A stretch of 49,990 bases of DNA. It comes from Kitasatospora griseola (lineage in GTDB: Bacteria > Actinomycetota > Actinomycetes > Streptomycetales > Streptomycetaceae). Location of the stretch: the NCBI RefSeq assembly GCF_014648555.1, contig NZ_BMRI01000009.1, positions 68,819-118,808 of the forward strand. Direction: 5' to 3'. The notes beneath the pieces are model-generated. The model was not told the DNA's origin, did not search any database, and saw only the letters and a program-made list of their open reading frames with translations. Positions 37,384 through 45,226 of the stretch are shown in pieces. Position 1 is the first letter of the stretch. Every line of letters begins with the position of its first letter. A program made the translations under genes and the position numbers.

Positions 37384-38148
37384 GTGAAGCAGAACACCCA
37401 CGCGGGGGGCGTGCGGCCGGGGCTCGGGGCGGTATTCCGCCGGGCCGCGGTCGCCGAGTGGGGGGCGCTGTTCGGCGCCGTGAAGGAACGGGTGGTGCGG
37501 CGGAAATTCGCCGCGGTGCCGTTGGCGACCGCGGCGACCGCGCTGGTCCTGCTGTTCTCGATCGTCCAGCACCTGCCGGGCGGGGCCCGGTTCGTCTCGG
37601 ACATCGGGGTGGTGAAGGCGGCGCTGCCGCTGGACGTGTCGCTGCTGCGCACCCCGCTGTCGCTGTACGTGCCGGCCCTGGACCTGCCGGTGTGGGGGGC
37701 GCTGGCGCAGGTCTTCCTGGTGTTCGGGGTGGCGGAGATCGTGCTGGGGCGGCGGCTGACCCTGGTGGTCGCCTACGTCTGCACCCTGGCGGGAACGCTG
37801 TTCGCCCGGATCGCGGTGGCCCTCGGCCCGCACCACCTGCTCGGGTTCCCGCGCTGGGTGGCGCACGTGCGCGACACCGGGCCCTCGGCGGCGGTGGTGG
37901 CGCTGGCCGTGGTGGTGGCGTTCCGCTGCCGGGCCTGGTGGACGGGCGGCGCCGTGGTGGCGGCCATGGTGGTCGAGGCGACGCTGCTGCCGAACCTGGC
38001 GGGCCTGGAGCACCTGGTGGCGATCAGCACCGCGGTGCTGATCGCGGTGTGGGTCGAGGTGTTCGGCGACTACTGGCCGCGGGTGCTGTCCGGGGTCGGC
38101 GCGGCCGCCTCGGTGGCGCAGGGCGGGGCCAGGGCGGTCACGCCCTGA
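37384..38148 (+). CDS. Integral membrane protein of unknown function
   Basis: 254 residues from GTG 37384 with about five or six hydrophobic helices (VPLATAATALVLLFSIVQHL, LPVWGALAQVFLVFGVAEIVLG, LTLVVAYVCTLAGTLFARIAV, SAAVVALAVVVAFRC, HLVAISTAVLIAVWVEVFG). The layout loosely recalls rhomboid-like membrane proteins, but no Ser/His catalytic pair is evident. It follows the DUF2156 gene after 220 bp, which hold a small hairpin (37205-37222) and no gene. Pairing with the lipid aminoacyltransferase suggests an envelope role; this is inference. It ends 10 bp from the convergent phosphatase gene. Confidence 0.7.
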   Translation: MKQNTHAGGVRPGLGAVFRRAAVAEWGALFGAVKERVVRRKFAAVPLATAATALVLLFSIVQHLPGGARFVSDIGVVKAALPLDVSLLRTPLSLYVPALDLPVWGALAQVFLVFGVAEIVLGRRLTLVVAYVCTLAGTLFARIAVALGPHHLLGFPRWVAHVRDTGPSAAVVALAVVVAFRCRAWWTGGAVVAAMVVEATLLPNLAGLEHLVAISTAVLIAVWVEVFGDYWPRVLSGVGAAASVAQGGARAVTP

Positions 38149-38158
38149 CCCCGGCCGG

Positions 38159-40825
38159 TCAGCCGCGCGGCAGCGGCATCTCGAAGTAGACGACCTTGCC
38201 GACCGCCTTGCGGGCGGTGCCCCACTTCTCGGACAGCTTGCTGACCAGGTTGAGGCCGCGGCCGTGCTCGGACAGCGAGTCGGCGGGCTCCAGCGACGGC
38301 AGGTTGTGGTTGTCGTCGCTGACCTCGACCAGCAGCTTGTCGACCCGGATCAGCTGCAGCTGCACCTCGGAGCGGGCCACCCGGACGGCGTTGGTGACCA
38401 GCTCGGACACCAGCAGCTCGACCGTCTCGGACAGCGCGGTCAGCTGCCAGGCGGCGAGCTGGTCGCGCACCAGGCGGCGGGCCCGGCCGACCTCCAGCTC
38501 GGTGACGCCCAGCTGCCAGGTGGCGACCTCGGTCGGCGGGACGCCGTCGAAGCGGGCCACCAGCAGCGCGATGTCGTCCTGCCGGTCGTCGGAGTGCAGG
38601 GTGTTCAGCACGGTGTCGCAGGCCTCGTCCGGGGTCTGCTTGGGGTCGATCAGGTTACCGCAGAGCGCGGCCAGGCCCTCTCCTATGTCGCCGCCGCGGA
38701 CCTCGACCAGACCGTCGGTGCACAGCACCAGCATCGAGCCGTCCGAGACGTCGATCTTCGTGGCGACGAACGGCACCCCGCCGACGCCGATCGGTGCGCC
38801 CGAGGGCAGGTCGAGCAGTTCGCCGCGGCCGTCGGGGTGGACCAGCACCGGCGGGACGTGGCCGGCCGAGGCGAGTTCGCAGGTGCGGTTGATCGGGTCG
38901 TAGACCGCGTACAGGCAGGTGGCGAGGTGGTCGTCGCCGAGCTTCTGGGCCAGGTTGTCGAGGTGCCGCAGCAGCTGGCCCGGTGGCAGGTCGAGGGCGG
39001 CGAGGGTCTGCATGGCGGTGCGGAAGCGGCCCATCACGTCGCCGACCACCAGGGCGACCCGGCTGCCGGGGAGCTGGATGGCGTCGAACCAGTCGCCGCC
39101 GACCTCGGCCTTGCGGTCGCCCGGCATGTAGCGGTGGGCGATCTGCACGCCGGGGATCTTGGGCGGGCGGGTCGGGATCATCGAGCGCTGCAGGGTGGTG
39201 GCGACCTTGGACTCGGCGCGGTGCAGCCGGGCGTTGTCCAGCGACAGTGCGGCGCGGGCGGCGATCTCCTTGAGGGTGTCGGCGTCGGCGCGGGTGAACG
39301 GCGCCCGGTCGGACAGCCGCAGCAGCTTGAGGATGCCGAGCACCGCGCCGCGGGCGGACAGCGGCAGCGCCAGCATGGAGCGGCCGACCACGGTCGGCTC
39401 CAGCTCGGGGCCGCCCAGTGAGGCCGCGTAGTCGACCGCGACGTCCGCGGAGATCAGCGGCACCAGCACCGGCTGGTTCTCCTGCAGGGCCAGGCCGGGC
39501 GGGGTGGAGCGCGGCATGGTCAGCAGCGAGCCCTCGTCCAGGACGTGGTTCCAGCGCGGTGAGCCGGCGTTGAAGGTGCGGGCGACGCGGCGCAGCACGG
39601 TGCGGTTGTCCGGTGGGTCGGCGGGCAGTTCGCCGTCCGAGAGCAGGCCGTCGAGCAGGTCGACGCAGGCGAAGTCGGCGACCCGGGGGACCAGCACCTT
39701 GCACAGTTCGCGGGCGGTGGTGTCCAGGTCGAGAGTGGTGCCGACCTGGCTGCCGACCGAGGCCAGCAGCGCCAGGTCGCCGTCGTCGGGCAGGCCGCGG
39801 ACCACCTCGACGCCGCCGTCGGCGGCCTTGGCGGGGCCGGGCAGGACGGCGGAGACCTGGGCGGGGGCCGATTCGGACGGGGCGGTGGCGGGGTCGATGG
39901 CGGGGCCTCCCGGGGTCGGGCCGTGGGCGGCGGCGTCGCGTGGGCCAGGGACGGTGCTGCCGGGCACCCGCGCTTCCTCCGCGGGCCCGGCAGCCTGTAT
40001 CCGTACCCCGAGCGGGGCCCGGGCACCCGTGCCGCGCTGCGGCTCCGCGGGGCGGCGGGCGGTGCGCTCGCGCTGCTGGGCGGCCCGCTGCTGCGGGGTG
40101 GGGTAGCGGCGGCCGAGGCCGGCGGCGACCCGGGCGGTGCCGGACGGCCCGCCCGGCGAGGACTGGTAGGGCGCCACCGGCAGCAGCGCCGCGTCCACCC
40201 GCAGGGCCGGGGGCCCGGCGGCGGCCAGGGCGGCCAGCAGTCGGCCGCGGCGTTCCGGGGAGCAGGACGGCAGCAGCGCGGCCAGTGCTTCGGGGGTGGG
40301 CCCGGCGGGCGGTGCGAAGGCGGCCGCGATCTGCTGCGGGCGGGCCGCGGAGGGTGCGGCGGAGTAGTGGACGAGGCGCTCGCCGAGGGCGATCCGGGGG
40401 CCGGCGGCGCGCAGGGGTCGGGCGTCGGCGGCCAGTACGAGCAGCGAGCGGCCGGCCGGTTCGGCCAGCGGGTAGGCCCACCACAGAACGTCGCGCTGCC
40501 GCTCCTCGCGGTCGTGCACCGTCATCGCGCCGGCCCAGGGGCCGTCGGCGGCGAGGTCGTCGAGGGTGTCGAAGGCGTCGCAGCGGTGCGCGGGGGCGTC
40601 CGGGTCGTGGCGGGGGCAGACGGCGGGCAGCAGGCCGTGGGCGGTGCGGCCGACGGCGACGGCGGCGCGGTGGCCGAAGAGCTCCTCGGCGGTGCGGTTC
40701 CACACGGTGATCCGGCCGTCCGGATCGACCAGCGCGGCGGCCACGCGAAGCAGTGCCACCACCCCGGTGGGGCGGCCGCCCGGGAGGTCCGCCCGGTCGG
40801 GTGCGGAAATGGGCTGGTCCACCAT
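38159..40825 (-). CDS. PAS-GAF-SpoIIE phosphatase with C-terminal HATPase domain
   Basis: 888 residues. Order: PAS-like N-terminus (VALLRVAAALVDPDGRITVWNRTAEELFGH), a long Ala/Pro-rich linker, a GAF domain (about 360-520; LALLASVGSQVGTTLDLDTTARELCKVLVP), a PP2C/SpoIIE phosphatase (LQRSMIPTRPPKIPGVQIAHRY, KAEVGGDWFDAIQL, LVVGDVMG, LCTDGLVEVRGGDIGEGL) and an anti-sigma-type HATPase (ETVELLVSELVTNAVRVARSEVQLQLI, SEHGRGLNLVSKLSEKWG). Such fusions regulate anti-sigma antagonist/sigma-B-like partner switching in Streptomyces; cognate partners are not in the window. The start ATG 40825 lacks a close ribosome binding site, so it is only probable. Confidence 0.9.
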   Translation of the reverse strand: MVDQPISAPDRADLPGGRPTGVVALLRVAAALVDPDGRITVWNRTAEELFGHRAAVAVGRTAHGLLPAVCPRHDPDAPAHRCDAFDTLDDLAADGPWAGAMTVHDREERQRDVLWWAYPLAEPAGRSLLVLAADARPLRAAGPRIALGERLVHYSAAPSAARPQQIAAAFAPPAGPTPEALAALLPSCSPERRGRLLAALAAAGPPALRVDAALLPVAPYQSSPGGPSGTARVAAGLGRRYPTPQQRAAQQRERTARRPAEPQRGTGARAPLGVRIQAAGPAEEARVPGSTVPGPRDAAAHGPTPGGPAIDPATAPSESAPAQVSAVLPGPAKAADGGVEVVRGLPDDGDLALLASVGSQVGTTLDLDTTARELCKVLVPRVADFACVDLLDGLLSDGELPADPPDNRTVLRRVARTFNAGSPRWNHVLDEGSLLTMPRSTPPGLALQENQPVLVPLISADVAVDYAASLGGPELEPTVVGRSMLALPLSARGAVLGILKLLRLSDRAPFTRADADTLKEIAARAALSLDNARLHRAESKVATTLQRSMIPTRPPKIPGVQIAHRYMPGDRKAEVGGDWFDAIQLPGSRVALVVGDVMGRFRTAMQTLAALDLPPGQLLRHLDNLAQKLGDDHLATCLYAVYDPINRTCELASAGHVPPVLVHPDGRGELLDLPSGAPIGVGGVPFVATKIDVSDGSMLVLCTDGLVEVRGGDIGEGLAALCGNLIDPKQTPDEACDTVLNTLHSDDRQDDIALLVARFDGVPPTEVATWQLGVTELEVGRARRLVRDQLAAWQLTALSETVELLVSELVTNAVRVARSEVQLQLIRVDKLLVEVSDDNHNLPSLEPADSLSEHGRGLNLVSKLSEKWGTARKAVGKVVYFEMPLPRG

Positions 40826-41037
40826 GGATATCGGTCTGCCCCTTTGAGTCTCGCTGCCCCTCCTGGCCGGTGCGCGCGTCCTTGCGTGCGTCCTCCAATG
40901 AAGCACGGAGATGCCAATGGGAGGTAGTTAATCCGGCAGATTCGTCCGTATCAGTTGCGTGTCGTTGACGGCGCGCCCCCGGCGTGCTCCACCGTCACCC
41001 GTCAGGGCGGTGTGAGGGTCCCGGTAGGGTGGCCCGG

Positions 41038-42156
41038 GTGAGCGTACCGAGCGTCGAGGTGTGGGCGGATCCGGAGCGGCAGGAGCTGGAGGAGCGGGTC
41101 GCGGCGGCCGAGCTGGCCTGGCTGACCCTGGACGTCGACGTGGCCACCCTGCGGGTGGAGATCGACAACTTCGCGCTCGCCCACCACCAGCTGCTCGGCC
41201 CGCTGTACGCCGAGCTGGACGAGCTGGACGCGCTGATCGCCGAGGCGGTGGCGGCGCTCAGCGGCGACCCGGAGGACCTGCGGCGGGCCCGCGAGGCCCG
41301 GGAGCGGGTCGAGCCCGCCGAGCAGCGCGGCCCGCGCGAGGGCGAGCCGGAGGCCCGCCGGGTGCGGCCCGACAAGGGCGCCCAGCGGGTGTACCGCGAA
41401 CTGGCCCGCCGGGCCCACCCCGACCTGTCCACCGACCCGGCCGAGCAGCAGCGCCGTTCGGCGTTCATCGCCCGGGTCAACGAGGCGTACGCGCTGGCCG
41501 ACACCGAGGGGCTGGAGCGGCTCGCCGAGGAGTGGTCCGCCGACCCGGAGTCCGCGCCCGCCGTCGGCTCCCCCGACCGGTCGGCCTGGCTGCGCCAGCG
41601 CCTGGAGTGGCTGACCGGCCGGATCACCGCGCTGGCCACCGAGCAGGTCCGGCTGGAGCGCACCCCGATGGGCGAACTGCTGCTGCTGCGCCCGGACGAG
41701 CCGGAGCGCCTGCTGGAGGACCTCGCGGACCAGCTGCTGGCCACCGCCGCCGACCGGCAGGCCAAGCTGGTCGCACTGCTGCCGGACAATGGCTCGAACG
41801 ACCCGCACCGATCCCAGGAGAACGCCCCGATGTTCGCTCAGCTGCCCACCACCGACGCCGCCTCGGTGCCCGCCGATGCCGTTCTGCTCGACGTCCGCGA
41901 GCAGGACGAGTGGGACGCCGGCCACGTGGACGGTGCGCTGCACATCCCGATCGGCCAGGTGGTGGCCCGCCTCGACGAGCTGCCCGAGGGCCGGCTGTAC
42001 GTGCTGTGCCGGGTCGGCGGCCGCTCCGCGCAGGTGGTGCAGTACCTGGTCGCCGGCGGCCGGGACGCGGTGAACGTGGACGGCGGCATGTTCGCGTGGG
42101 ACGCCGCCGGCCGCCCGATGGTGAGCAGCGGCGGCCAGGACGCCTTCGTCCTGTAG
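41038..42156 (+). CDS. J-domain protein fused in frame to a rhodanese domain
   Basis: 372 residues from GTG 41038. The N-terminal part is helical and coiled-coil-like (about 1-100), followed by a J-domain with HPD at 127-129 (YRELARRAHPDLS, FIARVNEAYALAD) and another helical region. A rhodanese/sulfurtransferase domain occupies about 266-372: VLLDVREQDEWDAGHVDGALHIPIG, active-site C324 in LCRVGGRSAQ, NVDGGMFAW. The join (DNGSNDPHRSQENAP) looks like former intergenic sequence and contains a ribosome binding site and ATG at 41830, so a 108-residue rhodanese may also be made separately. It could be a DnaK co-chaperone with a sulfur-transfer or phosphatase-like partner; function unproven. Confidence 0.85.
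   Translation: MSVPSVEVWADPERQELEERVAAAELAWLTLDVDVATLRVEIDNFALAHHQLLGPLYAELDELDALIAEAVAALSGDPEDLRRAREARERVEPAEQRGPREGEPEARRVRPDKGAQRVYRELARRAHPDLSTDPAEQQRRSAFIARVNEAYALADTEGLERLAEEWSADPESAPAVGSPDRSAWLRQRLEWLTGRITALATEQVRLERTPMGELLLLRPDEPERLLEDLADQLLATAADRQAKLVALLPDNGSNDPHRSQENAPMFAQLPTTDAASVPADAVLLDVREQDEWDAGHVDGALHIPIGQVVARLDELPEGRLYVLCRVGGRSAQVVQYLVAGGRDAVNVDGGMFAWDAAGRPMVSSGGQDAFVL
41816..41832 (+). promoter_or_regulatory. Internal ribosome binding site and start for the rhodanese domain
   Basis: AGGAG (41816-41820), nine bases before ATG 41830, in frame with the J-domain frame and exactly at the start of the rhodanese fold. It suggests two originally separate genes whose intervening stop has been lost, or dual translation. 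Confidence 0.6.
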
Positions 42157-42160
42157 CAGC

Positions 42161-42388
42161 GGCCCGCCCCTGCCGACCTACGCGGGCGTCCCGTTCGCGC
42201 CGGCGGGCCGGCGGTTGAAGAACGCGCTGCCGGTGCTGACGGGCGCCGAGCAGCTGGCGATCGCGGTGCTGCCGGGGCTGCCGTTCCGCTCGCCGGCGAT
42301 GCCCGCCGCGGACGCGGTGTTCCGGCCCGCCGCGGCGCTGTCGGCAGTGGAGCGAGTGCTGACGGGCCGGTGGCGGAAAAGTCGCTAA
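42161..42388 (+). pseudogene. 3' remnant of an unidentified gene
   Basis: An open frame with strong high-GC codon bias runs to TAA at 42386-42388 and reads LPTYAGVPFAPAGRRLKNAL, then AEQLAIAVLPGLPFRSPAMPAADAVFRPAAALSAVERVLTGRW. The same frame has a stop at 42122 and no ATG/GTG start with a ribosome binding site before an internal GTG at 42233. This is best explained as the C-terminal fragment of a deleted gene; a short real gene of about 51 codons from GTG 42233 is the alternative. I do not recognise the family. Confidence 0.45.
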
Positions 42389-42397
42389 GCTCCCGCT

Positions 42398-44536
42398 ATG
42401 TCCTGGTTCAAGGCCCTGCGTGAGACCGCGAAGGCCGGGCTGACCGTGGACTTCTCGCTCACCAATCCGCGCCGGTCGCTGCGCGCCGCGGTCGCCGCCG
42501 CGCTGGTGATCTTCCCGACCATGGCGATCTACGGGCCCTCGCACGCCGCGTCCGCCGCGATGGGCGCGTTCATCGCCGGCGTCGCGACCTTCCAGCGCTC
42601 GTTCCGGCCGCGCGCCTCGCTGGCGCTGGTGGCGGGCGCCGGACTGGGTGCGTCGACCTTCCTCGGCTACGTCGCGGTCGGCATCACCGGCGCGTTCCCG
42701 GTGCTGCTGGCGCTGTGGGCGTTCGGCGCGGGCATGGCCTGGGCGGTCAGCCCGACCGCCGGTGTGGTCGCCGCCAACACGCTGTCCGTGATGATGGTGG
42801 TGGTGCAGCTGCCGGTGTCGGTGTCCGCGGCGCTCGGCCACGCCGTGCTCTGCTCGGTCGGCGGCGGCGTGCAGGCCCTGGTGGTGACGCTGTGGCCGAT
42901 CGACAGCTGGCGGGCGCAGCGCGACGCCCTCGCCGACATCTACGCCGGGCTCGGCGACTACGCCCGCAGCCTGCGGCACGACCCGGTGGCGCACGTCGAC
43001 CCGGAGCCGTTCATCGTCGCCCGCCAGGCGGCCCGGCTGACCGCCCGGCAGGCCCGCCGCCGCCCGCCGGAGCTGCGCGGCCTGCGGACCATCGCGGAGC
43101 GCGTGCGGCCCACGCTGGCCGCGCTCGCCGATCCGCGGGTGGGGGCCGCCGAGGAGGGCCCGGAGCGGGACCGGGCCCGCGAGGTGCTGGCCGCCGCCGC
43201 CGACGTGCTGGACGCGCTGGCCCGGGCGATCCGCACCGGCGACCCGGTGCAGCTGCCCAGGGACACCCCCGGCCTGGCGCTGGCCCGCCCCGGCACCGGC
43301 GAGGACCTGCTGCGCGGCGGCGCCCGCCGCTCCGCGCGCCAGCTGTCCGGTCTGCTCGGCCGGGCCGCCGACCGGCTCGACCGGCAGGACCGCGGGGCCG
43401 TCCCCACCGCCGGCCGCGGCGCCGGTCTGCACCGCCCTCCGCTGGTCAAGGTGGCCCCCGCGGCGCTGGCCACCGTCGGCCGGCAACTGCACAAGCATTC
43501 GGCGATCTTCCAGCACGCGGTGCGGATGTCGGGCGTGGTGACCTCCGCCTACCTGGCGGCCCAGCTGCTGGGCATCGAGCACGGCTACTGGGCGCCGATG
43601 GCCTCCGCGATGGTGATGCGCCCCGACTTCGCGCAGACCTTCAGCCGCGGCGTCGCCCGGGTCGCCGGCACCGTCGCCGGCGTGCTGGTGTCCACCGCCA
43701 TCGTGCAGGTGTTCCAGCCCGGCGACTGGGTGCTGGCGGCGCTCGCCGTGTTCTCGATGGGCCTGTCGTACATGATGCTGAGCACCGGGTACGCGCTGCT
43801 GACGGCCGCGATCTCCTCGTACGTGGTGTTCCTGCTCGGCCTGCAGCCCGGCGAGCCGGTGCGGCTGGCGTTCGACCGGGTGGCGATGACGCTGCTCGGC
43901 GGCGCGGTCGCGCTCGGCGCGTACGCGCTGTTCCCGACCTGGCAGACCGCCCGGCTGCCGGAGCGGCTCGCCGAGTGGCTGGCCGCCGCCGGGCGGTACG
44001 CGGCCGCGGTGTTCACCGGGTACGGCGATCCGGCGGGCGGGCACGCCGAGAAGGACGTCCGGCCCGCGCTGCTGGACGTCCGGGAGACCCGCAGCGAGAT
44101 GCTGGCCGCGCTGGACCGGGCCGAGCTGGAGCCCGTGCACCACTTCGCGAAGGTGCCGGAGCTGAGCCGCAAGCAGTTCGACCGGGCCCGCTCCGCGGTC
44201 GGCATGCTGGACCGCTCGATCGTCCTGCTGGAGGCCCACCTGCCCGCCGCGGACGCCCCGCCGCTGCCCGGCGCCGGCGCGTTCGGCGAGGAGCTGCGGG
44301 ACGCCACCGCGATCGCCGCCGCGGCGATCCTGCTCGGCCAGGACGTCGACTTCTCCGAGCTGCGCGAGGCCCACCGGACCTGGGACTACCTGTTGGCCTC
44401 GCTCCCCCGCGACGAGGGGATCGACGTCACCCGGGCCGGGGCGCGGCTGGTCATGCAGGCGCTCACCGAGCTGGAGAAGTCGGTGCGGACGCGCCCGCAG
44501 CCGGTCCGCGGCGAGCCCGTACCCTCGAGGGCGTGA
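42398..44536 (+). CDS. FUSC (aromatic acid exporter / fusaric-acid-resistance-like) family protein
   Basis: 712 residues. Two membrane blocks of about five or six helices each: the first at about 30-160 (AAVAAALVIFPTMAIYG, ASLALVAGAGLGAS, VSVSAALGHAVLC) and the second at about 370-520 (GVVTSAYLAAQLLG, YWAPMASAMVMRPDFAQTFSRGVARVAGTVAGVLV, ALLTAAISSYVVFLLG). They are separated and followed by long cytoplasmic helical regions, the FUSC architecture. The motif YWAPMASAMVMRPDFAQTFSRG is diagnostic. The family exports hydroxylated aromatic acids or related compounds; substrate unknown. It overlaps the next gene by four bases (GTGA). Confidence 0.9.
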   Translation: MSWFKALRETAKAGLTVDFSLTNPRRSLRAAVAAALVIFPTMAIYGPSHAASAAMGAFIAGVATFQRSFRPRASLALVAGAGLGASTFLGYVAVGITGAFPVLLALWAFGAGMAWAVSPTAGVVAANTLSVMMVVVQLPVSVSAALGHAVLCSVGGGVQALVVTLWPIDSWRAQRDALADIYAGLGDYARSLRHDPVAHVDPEPFIVARQAARLTARQARRRPPELRGLRTIAERVRPTLAALADPRVGAAEEGPERDRAREVLAAAADVLDALARAIRTGDPVQLPRDTPGLALARPGTGEDLLRGGARRSARQLSGLLGRAADRLDRQDRGAVPTAGRGAGLHRPPLVKVAPAALATVGRQLHKHSAIFQHAVRMSGVVTSAYLAAQLLGIEHGYWAPMASAMVMRPDFAQTFSRGVARVAGTVAGVLVSTAIVQVFQPGDWVLAALAVFSMGLSYMMLSTGYALLTAAISSYVVFLLGLQPGEPVRLAFDRVAMTLLGGAVALGAYALFPTWQTARLPERLAEWLAAAGRYAAAVFTGYGDPAGGHAEKDVRPALLDVRETRSEMLAALDRAELEPVHHFAKVPELSRKQFDRARSAVGMLDRSIVLLEAHLPAADAPPLPGAGAFGEELRDATAIAAAAILLGQDVDFSELREAHRTWDYLLASLPRDEGIDVTRAGARLVMQALTELEKSVRTRPQPVRGEPVPSRA

Positions 44537-45219
44537 GCGACACCTCGGTGCCCCAGCTGGGCGAGCAGTACGACGACGGCCATTTCACGGGGCTCCCCGA
44601 CGACCGGGAGATCGGCGTCGGACCGCACCCCGAGCCGTGGCCCGACGACCCCCGCCTCGACCCCGAGCTGCTCGCCGCCGGCGACCGCCGCAACGTCGTC
44701 GACCAGTACCGGTACTGGCGGCACGAGGCGATCGTCGCCGACCTGGACACCCGGCGGCACGGCTTCCACGTCGCCGTCGAGAACTGGCAGCACGATTTCA
44801 ACATCGGCTCCGTGGTGCGCACCGCCAACGCCTTCCTGGCGGGGGAGGTGCACATCGTCGGCCGGCGGCGCTGGAACCGGCGCGGGGCCATGGTCACCGA
44901 CCGCTACCAGCACGTCCGGCACCACGACTCGGTGGCCTCGCTGGCCGCCCACGCCGCCGAGCGGGGGCTGCCGATCATCGGCATCGACAACCTGCCCGGC
45001 GCGGTGCCGCTGGAGACCTATCCGCTGCCCGAGCGCTGCGTGCTGCTGTTCGGGCAGGAGGGCCCCGGGCTGACGGCCGAGGCGTGGGAGCATTCGACGG
45101 CGGTCTGCTCGATCGCCCAGTTCGGCTCGACGCGTTCGATCAACGCCGGGGCGGCCGCGGCGATCGCCATGCACGCCTGGGTGCGGGAGCACGCCGCCGG
45201 CGCGCCCCCGCAGGGTTGA
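44533..45219 (+). CDS. SpoU/TrmH-type RNA 2'-O-ribose methyltransferase
   Basis: 228 residues. SPOUT-fold motifs: HDFNIGSVVRTANAFLAGEVHIVG (motif 1), VLLFGQEGPGLTAEA (motif 2) and CSIAQFGSTRSINAGAAAAIAMHAW (motif 3, cofactor knot). It should 2'-O-methylate a tRNA or rRNA ribose using SAM; target unknown. The GTG start at 44533 lies in the GTGA overlap with the FUSC gene, implying coupled translation. Its 3' end is only 7 bp from the convergent amidase gene. Confidence 0.93.
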   Translation: MSDTSVPQLGEQYDDGHFTGLPDDREIGVGPHPEPWPDDPRLDPELLAAGDRRNVVDQYRYWRHEAIVADLDTRRHGFHVAVENWQHDFNIGSVVRTANAFLAGEVHIVGRRRWNRRGAMVTDRYQHVRHHDSVASLAAHAAERGLPIIGIDNLPGAVPLETYPLPERCVLLFGQEGPGLTAEAWEHSTAVCSIAQFGSTRSINAGAAAAIAMHAWVREHAAGAPPQG

Positions 45220-45226
45220 GCGTCCG

